From NCBI RefSeq assembly GCF_001875725.1, contig NZ_MLCQ01000029.1:310001-374000 (forward strand): a stretch of 64,000 bases of DNA, in the 5' to 3' direction. The translations under genes and the position numbers were made by a program. A model generated the notes under the pieces. The model did no database searches. It worked only from the letters and a program-made list of their open reading frames with translations, and was not told where the DNA came from. The DNA is from Corynebacterium sp. NML140438 (GTDB lineage Bacteria > Actinomycetota > Actinomycetes > Mycobacteriales > Mycobacteriaceae). Position 1 is the first letter of the stretch; every line of letters starts with the position of its first letter. Shown here piece by piece: positions 35,503 to 44,100 of the stretch.

Positions 35503-36261
35503 GTGGCTGTCATTGAACTGAAGAACATCACCAAGTCCTACGGCAGCTTCGATGCGCTGCGCGGGGTGAACCTCGCGGTGCGCGAGGGCGAGGTCACGTG
35601 CGTGCTCGGCGACAACGGCGCTGGCAAGTCCACGCTGATCAAGATCCTCGCAGGCTTGCACCAGCCCACGTCCGGGGAGCTACTTATCGACGGCCAGCAC
35701 ACCACCTTCACCTCTCCCCGAGACTCGATCGATACCGGCATCGCAACGGTGCACCAGACCTTAGCGATCGTCGATGAGATCAGCGTGTGGCGCAACTTCT
35801 TCCTCGGCCAGGAACTCACCGGCCGCTTCGGCGTCCTTCGCGATACCGAGATGAAACGCATCTGCGCCGAGCAGCTGCGTGAGATGGGCATCGACATCCC
35901 CGACGTCGAAGTCGACGCCGGGAACCTTTCTGGTGGCCAGCGCCAAGTCGTGGCCATCGCGCGGGCCGTCTACTTCGGCGCCCGCGTGCTCATCCTCGAC
36001 GAGCCGACCGCGGCGCTGGGCGTCAAACAGTCCGGGGTGGTCTTACGCTTCGTCGCCGCCGCCCGCGACCGCGGTATCGCCGTCGTGTTGGTCACCCACA
36101 ACCCGCACCACGCCTACCTGGTCGGGGACCACTTCACCATTTTGAAGCTGGGCCGCCAGGAACTCGACGAGCCCCGGGAGAACGTCACCTTGGAGGAGCT
36201 GACCCACCAGATGGCTGGTGGCGGGGAGCTCGAGGCGCTCAGTCACGAACTGGGCAGATAG
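35503..36261 (+). CDS. Sugar ABC transporter ATP-binding protein, single domain
   Basis: The product has 252 residues from GTG 35503, immediately after the permease stop. It has Walker [10 protein letters not shown], signature [15 protein letters not shown], Walker [13 protein letters not shown] and the H-loop VTHNPHH. CUT2 systems usually have a double-length ATPase (about 500 residues, RbsA type). This is a single nucleotide-binding domain, so two copies must pair. It ends the operon; the palindromic repeats of the next gene begin eight bases later. Confidence 0.9.
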   Translation: MAVIELKNITKSYGSFDALRGVNLAVREGEVTCVLGDNGAGKSTLIKILAGLHQPTSGELLIDGQHTTFTSPRDSIDTGIATVHQTLAIVDEISVWRNFFLGQELTGRFGVLRDTEMKRICAEQLREMGIDIPDVEVDAGNLSGGQRQVVAIARAVYFGARVLILDEPTAALGVKQSGVVLRFVAAARDRGIAVVLVTHNPHHAYLVGDHFTILKLGRQELDEPRENVTLEELTHQMAGGGELEALSHELGR

Positions 36262-36269
36262 CTGCGTGA

Positions 36270-36330
36270 TTTCCGGTATACCTGAAACTCCTGCCGGTTT
36301 TAGCGATAGTTTCCGGTATACTCGAAACGC
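36270..36330 (+). repeat. Palindromic repeats in the second AAA/DUF4143 promoter
   Basis: TTTCCGGTATACCTGAAA (36270-36287) is an 18-bp palindrome with one mismatched pair. A second copy, TTTCCGGTATACTCGAAA, starts at 36310 and runs almost up to the ATG at 36331. A partial copy (GCCGGTTTT) lies between. As with the first paralog, the array touches the start codon and carries a GGTATA core. Confidence 0.75.
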
Positions 36331-37545
36331 ATGAGAGCTCTGTACCCGCGGCAGCAGTACCTGGACAACCTGCTGGCAGTCACCGATAACGACTTCGTGC
36401 GCATCATCACCGGTGTTCGACGCTGCGGGAAGTCGACCCTCCTGGAGCTGTACCGCCGCCACCTGCGCGAGCACGGCACCCCAGACGACGCCATCATGGT
36501 GATCAACTTCGAGGACCAGGCCAACGCCGCGCTGCGGGACCCGACAACCTTCCACGACGCCGTTACGCACCGCCTCGCGCAAGGGCTGCGCTACCTGCAC
36601 GTCGATGAGGTGCAGGAGCTCGAGGACTGGGCGCGCGTGATCAACTCACTGCGGCTCAACGAGCAACTGGAGATCTGCGTGACCGGCTCCAACGCCTCTC
36701 TCTTCGTTGGCGAGTCGCTGACCTATCTAGCGGGGCGCTACATCGAGATCCCGATGCTGCCTCTTTCCCTGGCAGAGTTCATGGAGTTCCGCTACCCGTC
36801 GGACGCGCGCCCTGGCCTTGACAGTGCGTTTCAGGAGTGGGTCATCATCGGCGGCTTCCCCGCCACGGTACAGCTCGCGGACCCGGTGGTGATTCGTCAG
36901 GCGAACTCCTCCCTGTTCGATTCCATCTTCACTCGCGACATTTCCTTGCGTGGCCAGATCCGCGACACCGACGCTTTCCTGCGCGTGGCCCGCTTTCTCT
37001 TCGACAACGCCGGCAACCCGGTGTCCACGAACCGCATCGTGGGCCACCTCAAGCACGAGGGGCTCAAGGCGTCGAGCGAAACCATGGACCGCTACCTCGG
37101 ACTGATGGCGGACGCGCACCTTATCTATCAGTGCCGGGATTACGACACGAAGGGCAAGCGGTGGCTGAGCACGAACGGCAAGTTCTACTTCGTCGACCCG
37201 GGCCTGCGCACCGCGCTGCTGGGCTCTCGCCCTTTCAACTTCGGCCACGACTTGGAAAACATGGTTTACCTGGAGCTTCGCCGCCGCGGGTACCAGGTTT
37301 CCACGGGTAAGGTTCCCGGTGGGGAGATTGATTTCATCGCTAACGACGGCCGACACACTCTCTACATCCAGGTGGCGCTCACGGTTACCGAGCCTGCGAC
37401 GCTCGCGCGAGAGCTCGCGCCGTTCGACGCCCTTCCCGCCGGGTCCCGCTGCATCCTCTTGACGACGGACCGCTTCGCTCCCGACACCGGCAACGTCACG
37501 TGGCGCGACGCCATCGAGGTCCTCGCGGGCGGGGCGCTAGACTAA
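36331..37545 (+). CDS. AAA ATPase with DUF4143 domain (second paralog)
   Basis: The 404-residue product has AAA_14 Walker A GVRRCGKS (residues 28-35), Walker B LHVDEVQELEDW, sensor CVTGSNASLF, and the LAGRYIEIPMLPLSLAEF signature. A winged-helix-like stretch (about 230-265) leads to the C-terminal DUF4143 domain. There, PGGEIDFIANDG keeps Glu/Asp but the following strand reads YIQVALTV, where Glu-x-Lys would be expected. Any nuclease activity may therefore be lost. It is not in an operon with menE (GTG 6 bases downstream) in any functional sense. The family role is unknown. Confidence 0.8.
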   Translation: MRALYPRQQYLDNLLAVTDNDFVRIITGVRRCGKSTLLELYRRHLREHGTPDDAIMVINFEDQANAALRDPTTFHDAVTHRLAQGLRYLHVDEVQELEDWARVINSLRLNEQLEICVTGSNASLFVGESLTYLAGRYIEIPMLPLSLAEFMEFRYPSDARPGLDSAFQEWVIIGGFPATVQLADPVVIRQANSSLFDSIFTRDISLRGQIRDTDAFLRVARFLFDNAGNPVSTNRIVGHLKHEGLKASSETMDRYLGLMADAHLIYQCRDYDTKGKRWLSTNGKFYFVDPGLRTALLGSRPFNFGHDLENMVYLELRRRGYQVSTGKVPGGEIDFIANDGRHTLYIQVALTVTEPATLARELAPFDALPAGSRCILLTTDRFAPDTGNVTWRDAIEVLAGGALD

Positions 37546-37551
37546 CGCTTC

Positions 37552-38679
37552 GTGACGAAGCTCCTGGAACTCCTCCCCGTTGACCCCGCCAAGCCGCTGG
37601 CGATCCTGCCCGCTCTCGAGGAGGCGCTGACCGGCCAGCGCGCCCTACTGCCCGTGCCGACGAACGACCCGGCGCGCGCGAACCTGCTGCGTAACACGCA
37701 GGGCGTGGGCGAGCCAATCGCGGACGACGTCGCCCTCGTGGTGGCGACCTCCGGGTCCACGGGCACCCCGAAGGGTGCGTTGCTGACCCCGACGAACCTG
37801 ATTGCCAGCGCGGACGCCACCCACCAGGCGCTCGGCGGGCCGGGCCAGTGGTTGTTAGCGATGCCCGCCGCGTTCATCGCTGGCGTCCAGGTGTTGGTGC
37901 GCAGCATGGTCGCCGGCGTGGAGCCCGCCTTCGTGGACCTCACCCACGGGTTCCACGTGGATGAGTTCGCGGCCCGCACCGCGGAGATCGTGGCAACTGG
38001 GGACCGCTGCTACACGGCGCTGACCCCGCTGCAGCTGGACAAGGCGATGTCCACGCTCACCGGCATCGACGCGCTGCGCAGCTTTGACGCGGTGCTCGTC
38101 GGCGGGGCGGCCACGAATCCGGCGCTGCTGGACTCGGCGGCGAAGCTGCGCATCAACGTGGTCACCACCTACGGTTCCTCGGAAACCTCCGGCGGCTGCG
38201 TCTACGACGGGGTGCCCATCGCCGGCGCCAACGTTCGCATCCGCGACGGCCGCATCTGGCTCGGCGGCCCCATGGTCGCGCAGGGCTACCGCAACCAGCC
38301 GGAGCACCCCGACTTCGCCGAGCCAGGGTGGTTCCGCACCTCAGACGCAGGCCAGCTTGTCGACGGCCACCTCACGGTCGAAGGGCGCGTCGATAATGTG
38401 ATTGACTCCGGTGGCCTGAAGCTGCAGCCGGAGGTGCTCGAGCGCTTCCTGCTCGGCGTGCCCGGCGTGGCGGACGCGTGCGTGGTCGGCGTGCCGGACG
38501 AGCGCTTCGGGCAGCGGATCTGCGCCGCCTTCGCGGGCGAGGCGCAGGTGCCGGACGTGATGGACGCCCTGCAGGACCTGCCGCGGTGGCAGGTGCCGAA
38601 GGAGCTCAAGCGCGTCGCGGCGCTGCCGTTGCTGGGGCCGGGCAAGGTGGACCGGGCCGCGGTGCGCGACCTGTTCTAG
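37552..38679 (+). CDS. menE: o-Succinylbenzoate-CoA ligase
   Basis: The product has 375 residues from GTG 37552. This compact ANL-superfamily ligase has the P-loop VVATSGSTGTPKGALLTP, TTYGSSETSGGCVYDG, WFRTSDAGQLVDGHLTVEGR and the catalytic-lysine region GPGKVDRAAV. It is shorter than typical acyl-CoA ligases, as usual for actinobacterial MenE. It activates o-succinylbenzoate for MenB. It lies right after the AAA/DUF4143 gene and converges on the glycosyltransferase-like gene with a 4-base overlap. Confidence 0.93.
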   Translation: MTKLLELLPVDPAKPLAILPALEEALTGQRALLPVPTNDPARANLLRNTQGVGEPIADDVALVVATSGSTGTPKGALLTPTNLIASADATHQALGGPGQWLLAMPAAFIAGVQVLVRSMVAGVEPAFVDLTHGFHVDEFAARTAEIVATGDRCYTALTPLQLDKAMSTLTGIDALRSFDAVLVGGAATNPALLDSAAKLRINVVTTYGSSETSGGCVYDGVPIAGANVRIRDGRIWLGGPMVAQGYRNQPEHPDFAEPGWFRTSDAGQLVDGHLTVEGRVDNVIDSGGLKLQPEVLERFLLGVPGVADACVVGVPDERFGQRICAAFAGEAQVPDVMDALQDLPRWQVPKELKRVAALPLLGPGKVDRAAVRDLF

Positions 38680-39515
38680 CGCGCCCCGACCACGGCCCGG
38701 ATGTCCTCCGCACTGTAGCTTGCGGCGAGCTGGGCGTCGTTGCCCCCGCGCAGGTTTGTGCGCACGAGTGCCACCGACTGCGAGCCCGGCACCAGCGGAA
38801 ACTCCTTCGGCTTGTCGAAGACCTGCCGCACAAAGTGTCCGGAACGCACCGCGCACATGTTGAGCCAGACATCGTCGGCGCTGGGTGCGGCGCGCAGGAA
38901 AGCGTCGCCTTGCGCGGCCACAAAGTCCACCATCGCGGGCGGGTACGCCACCCCGGACACGCCGGTGGCGAAGTGCCGCGGGCTCGGGGCGGTGGTGCGC
39001 ACGCTGCGCCACTGCGTATACGGTGCGAAGCCCTCGCCTACCAGCGCGATCTCGTGGGCCCGGTAGGCCGTCACCGCCAGCGGATCCACCACCAGCTTCT
39101 CGACGAACCACCGCGGGTACAACACGTCATCATCCACCGTGATCACGCTCGTCCCCGTGCCCGCGAGCTGCCGGAACGTGCCGTAGTACTTCGTGTGCGG
39201 GCCGTAGTGGCCGTCGGAACGCCGCACCTGCAGGCCGCGCTTCACGAGCTCCCGCAGCGGCTCGGGCCAGGGCGCGTCGAAGTCCTCCGCGTCCAGCCAC
39301 AGGATGGTGGGCACGCGGCGAGTCCCCACCAACAGCGATGCGAGGGTGTGGTGGACCGTCGATAAGCGGATGCCGTGCGAAGTCAGGCTGATCACGGTGT
39401 GGCCGTCGGCGGGAAACTCGAGGCACCCGGAGCGCACCGCCAACCGCAACGACGGCAAACGCGCCACCGCGCCTATCTGCGCCACCGACTGCCGCGCCGC
39501 GTAATCAACCCACAT
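38676..39515 (-). CDS. Glycosyltransferase-like protein
   Basis: The product has 279 residues from ATG 39515; the longer frame lacks support. It has the GT-A-like pattern TVISLTSHGIRLSTVHHTLASLL, PTILWLDAEDF, then SVITVDDDVLYPRWFVEKL with a DDD triad as candidate metal site, and a C-terminal NMCAVRSG region. It resembles proteins annotated as glycosyl transferases in corynebacteria; the acceptor is unknown. It sits between menE and menA on the opposite strand, with no obvious menaquinone role. Confidence 0.65.
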   Translation of the reverse strand: MWVDYAARQSVAQIGAVARLPSLRLAVRSGCLEFPADGHTVISLTSHGIRLSTVHHTLASLLVGTRRVPTILWLDAEDFDAPWPEPLRELVKRGLQVRRSDGHYGPHTKYYGTFRQLAGTGTSVITVDDDVLYPRWFVEKLVVDPLAVTAYRAHEIALVGEGFAPYTQWRSVRTTAPSPRHFATGVSGVAYPPAMVDFVAAQGDAFLRAAPSADDVWLNMCAVRSGHFVRQVFDKPKEFPLVPGSQSVALVRTNLRGGNDAQLAASYSAEDIRAVVGAR

Positions 39516-39563
39516 GGCGCACCACTTTAGCCGACAGGCCCGACACGGGGCATGATGGAAACC

Positions 39564-40466
39564 ATGAACGCACAACCCAACCTGCACGCGTGGTGGGAAG
39601 CCTCCCGCCCCCACACCTGGCCAAACGCCTTCGCGCCCGTCATCGCCGGCACCGGCGTCGCGGCCTTTACCGCGCACGCCAACCTCGGCCGGGCACTGTT
39701 GGCGCTGCTCGTGGCGTGGGCCCTGATCATCGGCGTCAACTTTGCCAACGACTACTCCGACGGCATCCGCGGCACCGACGACGACCGCTCCGGCCCCACA
39801 CGCATCACCGCCAGCGGACTCGCCGAACCCAAGGACGTAAAACTCGCCGCCTTCATCGCGTTCGGCGTTGCAGGGCTGTTCGGCATCATCCTGTCCGTGC
39901 TGGCCGGGGCGTGGTGGCTGATCCTGATCGGCGCCGCCTGCATCGCCGCCGCCTGGTTCTACACCGGCGGCAACAACCCCTACGGCTACATCGGCCTTGG
40001 CGAGGTCAGCGTCTTCATCTTCTTCGGCCTCGTCGCAGTGATGGGCACCGAGTTCGTCCAGACCGGGTTCCTGTCCTGGGAGGGCCTGCTCGTCGCGGTG
40101 GCGATCGGCGCAATCTCCGCATCCGTGAACCTGGTCAACAACATCCGCGACATCCCCACCGACTCCGCCTCCGGTAAGCAGACCATCGCGGTCCGCCTCA
40201 GCGACCGCCGCGCCCGCACCCTGTTCACCGTCCTGACCTGCGTGCCGTTCGTAGTCAGCGTGCTGCTGGCCCTGGTGTACGCGCCGGCCCTGGTCGGGCT
40301 GGTAGCGCTGCCGCTGGCGATCGCCGCCATCATGAAGGTCCGCAGCGGCGCGACCGGCACAGCCCTCATCCCGGTGCTGGGCCTCAACGGCAAGGCCATG
40401 CTGGCGTGGGCCGTGCTCACGGCGGTTGCGCTGGCGTTCGGCGGGATGGTCGTCCCGTACGCGTAG
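39564..40466 (+). CDS. menA: 1,4-Dihydroxy-2-naphthoate polyprenyltransferase
   Basis: The product has 300 residues from ATG 39564; ATG 39552 would add four residues. This UbiA-superfamily membrane enzyme has the first Asp-rich motif GVNFANDYSDGIRGTDDDR and the second NNIRDIPTDSASGKQTIAVRL, with eight to nine helices. It attaches the polyprenyl tail made by the synthase at 10.7 kb. It is monocistronic and followed by repeat copy 3. Confidence 0.94.
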   Translation: MNAQPNLHAWWEASRPHTWPNAFAPVIAGTGVAAFTAHANLGRALLALLVAWALIIGVNFANDYSDGIRGTDDDRSGPTRITASGLAEPKDVKLAAFIAFGVAGLFGIILSVLAGAWWLILIGAACIAAAWFYTGGNNPYGYIGLGEVSVFIFFGLVAVMGTEFVQTGFLSWEGLLVAVAIGAISASVNLVNNIRDIPTDSASGKQTIAVRLSDRRARTLFTVLTCVPFVVSVLLALVYAPALVGLVALPLAIAAIMKVRSGATGTALIPVLGLNGKAMLAWAVLTAVALAFGGMVVPYA

Positions 40467-40496
40467 GGCTGGTTCTTTGTGGTTTTGCGGGGTCTA

Positions 40497-40737
40497 CGCA
40501 CCAAATTCCCTCGCGCAGCAGTTTGCGTAACCTGGGCTTTTCCAAACCTCCGCGCGAAAATCTAGGAATTTGATGTCCTCGTTCGCCGCGCTAGTGACAA
40601 AAGACGCAACCCCCTTTTCGCGACCTGGGCTTTTACCGAGGTCGACCAGCAGGATTGCGTCCATTGTCACTCGCCGTTCACACAAGACACCAAATTCCCT
40701 CGCCCGTTTTACGCGACCTGGGGAAACGCTCCGACGC
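40497..40737 (+). repeat. Dispersed intergenic repeat, copy 3 (module B plus flanks)
   Basis: Module B (40567-40674) matches 23821-23928, including the 17-bp inverted repeat (40593-40609 with 40655-40671, differing from copy 1 by one base in the left arm). CACCAAATTCCCTCGC appears twice, at about 40500 and 40690, the reverse complement of the module A terminal segment. The copy ends at the point where the next gene appears to have lost its start codon. Confidence 0.6.
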
Positions 40738-40754
40738 CGCTCTGAACCGCAGCC

Positions 40755-41141
40755 CTGGCTGGCGCTACCGCACTTTCCCTCGCCGTCGTCCCCGCTGCCG
40801 AGGCAGCGGGGAACCCAGACATCCTCGACACGCTGGATAAGTTTGGCGGCAAGCTGCAGGACGCCGAAAAGAAGGTCCGAACGAAAGTGGAGCGCGCCAA
40901 GCTCCGAAAGATCCTGCACGACAAGGGCACCGGCGCCGCACTAGACACCCAGACCACCCGGGACTGGGTGTACGGTTCCGTCAAGAACGGTTCCTCCGCA
41001 GATGATGCCTACCGGGCAACGCAGGCCGGCTGGATCCTGACCTGGATCGCAGTTGCAGCGGCAGGCCTGGGCATCATCGGCTACGGCGCGAAGGCCGCCG
41101 GCGTGCTGCCTCCGCAGGTTGCGCAGGCGCTGCCGTTCTAA
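40755..41141 (+). CDS. Small exported protein with C-terminal membrane helix, start unclear
   Basis: The frame reads ALSLAVVPAAEAAGNPDIL, a signal-peptide core and AEA cleavage site, then a charged helix (about 20 residues of Lys/Glu) and a C-terminal membrane segment (ILTWIAVAAAGLGIIGYGA). No ATG, GTG or TTG precedes the signal core: a stop lies at 40743-40745 and only CTG at 40755 is available. GTG 40887 gives 84 residues but discards the export signal. The missing basic N-terminus coincides with the end of repeat copy 3. The gene may be disabled, or start at a non-standard codon. Not recognised as a known family. Confidence 0.5.
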   Translation: MAGATALSLAVVPAAEAAGNPDILDTLDKFGGKLQDAEKKVRTKVERAKLRKILHDKGTGAALDTQTTRDWVYGSVKNGSSADDAYRATQAGWILTWIAVAAAGLGIIGYGAKAAGVLPPQVAQALPF

Positions 41142-41180
41142 GGACCTAATCTCTCGCCCGGGTGGCATCAGTGGGGCATA

Positions 41181-44100
41181 ATGTTGCGCATGTCGACATT
41201 CACTGATGCCATCGAGGAACTCCGCAAGCTGCCGTCGAAGTCGGAGCAAGGGTTGGCGTTTGAAAAGTTGATGGTCAACTACTTCAAGACGGACCCGACG
41301 CTATCGAGTGAGTACTCGGAGGTGTACCGCTGGGTGGATTGGCCGTTCAACGGTGGCAAGTCAGACGTGGGGATTGACCTCGTCGCGAGGCGGGTGGATG
41401 ACGGCGAGTGGACGGCAATTCAGTGCAAGTTTTACCTGCCCACGACGCATATTCAGAAGGGTCAACTGGACTCGTTCTTTGAGGCGTCGGGACGCTCGTT
41501 CGAAACTGACCGCGGGGTGGAGCAGTTTGCGAACCGTCTGATTATTTCGACGACGGACCGTTGGTCGTCGAACGCTGAGGCGATGCTGGAGAACCAGCTG
41601 ATCGCCACGAACCGGATCGGTACGTCGGCGATTGCGGAGTCCCCGATTAATTGGGATATCGCTTACCCAGGCAGTGAGATGTCGGTGAACCTCACCTTGC
41701 GGGAGACGTTTGAGCCGCGGCCGCATCAGGCAACGGCGATTGAAAAGTCGCTGGAGGGGTTCAAGGCGCACGATCGCGGCAAGCTGATTATGGCCTGCGG
41801 TACGGGGAAAACGTTTACGGCGCTGCGCTTGGCTGAGCGTTTTGCGAAGGAGCACTATGGCAAGGCGCGAGTGCTGTTTTTGGTGCCGTCGATTAGTTTG
41901 TTGTCGCAGTCGTTGAAGGAGTGGACTGCGCAGGCACGGATGGATCTTCGCAGTTACGCGGTGTGCTCCGATAGCAAGGTGGCGCGCAAGGCGGAGGATA
42001 TCGCCTCGTATGACCTTGAGGTGCCGGTGTCGACGAATGGCGAGGATATTGCGGAGCGCTTGTCGAAGCGGAAGCGCGCGGCGGGGTTGAGCGTCGTGTT
42101 TTCGACGTACCAGTCGTTGCCCGCGATCCACGACGCGCAAGAAGCTGGCCTCGAGGAGTTCGATCTTGTCATTTGCGACGAGGCCCACCGCACCACCGGC
42201 GCAACGTTGGCCGGGGAGGACCCGTCGAACTTCTCCCGCATCCACGACAATGACTACATCAAGGCGAAGAAGCGCCTGTACATGACCGCCACCCCACGCC
42301 TTTTCGACGAAACCGTGAAAGGCAAAGCCATCGAGCATTCGGCGGAGCTCTACTCCATGGATGACGAGGCCGTGTACGGTCCTGAGTTTCACCGGTTGGG
42401 GTTCGGAGAGGCCGTCGATAAGGGGTTGTTGACGGACTACAAGGTGCTCATCATGACTGTCGACGAGTCGCTGGGTGCTGATGCGATGGGCAAGTTCAAC
42501 GCTGCTGGTGGCAAGGACATTAACTTAACGACGGGCTCGGCGATGATCGGCGTTTGGAATGCGTTGGCGAAGCGCTCGGGAGGTTTGCAGGGCAAGAAGG
42601 GCGGCTTCGATGAGGGCGCGGAGCCGATGCACCGCACGGTGGCGTTCGCGAAGGATATTAAGACGTCGAAGGCGATTACGGAGGCGTTCCCCCTGCTGGT
42701 GAAGTCGCATCGCGAGCTGCTGCAGGAAAAGGCGGTGACGAACGACATCCAGACGTTGAATATGGATCTTGATGTGCAGGCGCAACATGTTGATGGCGCG
42801 ATGAATGCCCTGGAGCGCAGCACGAAGCTGACGTGGCTTGAGTCGGATATGCCGACCAATGAGACCCGTGTGCTCACAAACGCCAGGTGCCTTTCGGAGG
42901 GTGTCGACGTCCCCGCCCTCGATTCGGTGGTGTTTTTCAACCCGCGCAATTCGATGGTGGACGTGGTGCAGTCCGTTGGTCGCGTGATGCGGAAGGCGGA
43001 AGGCAAGGACTACGGCTACATCATTTTGCCGGTGGCGGTGGCGCCGGATACATCGCCGTCGGAGGCGCTGAACGATAACCAGCGGTTCAAGGTTGTATGG
43101 CAGATCCTCAACGCGTTGCGTGCACACGACGACCGCTTTAACGCCAAGGTGAACTCGATTGCGCTCAACGAGAACGTGCAGGATGATTTGCCGATTTCCG
43201 TCCAGCCAGTTGTTGATCCTGCGCAGGAGGCGAAGAAGAAACTCGCGAACAGTGAGCGGACCGAGGCCCACGAATCCGACCAGGTGACAGCCCAGCAGAT
43301 CGCGTTGTTCTCGCTTGAGCAGTGGCAGGAAGCGATCTACACCAAGCTGGTGGACAAGGTGGGTACCCGCACCTACTGGGAGGATTGGGCCGACGACGTC
43401 GCGGACATCTCCAAGGCGCAGGTCACCCGCATCCGCGCGCTGCTTGACCAGGCGGATGCGACACTGCGCGGTGAGTTCGACACCTTCGTAGAAGGTCTGC
43501 GGGGTAACCTCAACGACTCGATCTCTGAGGACGAGGCAATCAGTATGCTGTCGCAGCACCTGATTACCGCCCCAGTATTTGACGCCCTGTTTAGCGAGCA
43601 CAACTTCGCCGTCCACAACCCGGTCTCCCAGGTCATGCAGCGCATGGTCGACGCCCTCGACGACAGTGACCTGGATGCCGAGACTGACTCGTTGGAGAAG
43701 TTCTACGCCTCGGTGCGTGTGCGCGCATCTGAGGTCACGAGTGCATCCGGGAAGCAGCAGGTGATCAAAGAACTTTACGAGCGTTTCTTCCAAAAGGCGT
43801 TCAAACGCGACGCCGACAAGCTGGGCATTGTGTATACCCCGGTGGAGATCGTGGACTTTATCCTGCGCGCCGCCGACGATGTGTCGAAGAAGCACTTCGG
43901 CCGCGGTTTAACCGACGAGAGCGTGCATATCCTGGATCCGTTTACGGGCACCGGCACGTTTATGGTGCGCCTGTTGCAGTCCGGGTTGATTGATCCGAAG
44001 GATCTAGCACGCAAGTACGCCAACGAGTTGCACGCCACCGAGATCATGCTGCTGGCTTACTACGTCGCGGCCGCCAACATCGAAACGACGTTCAACGCGT

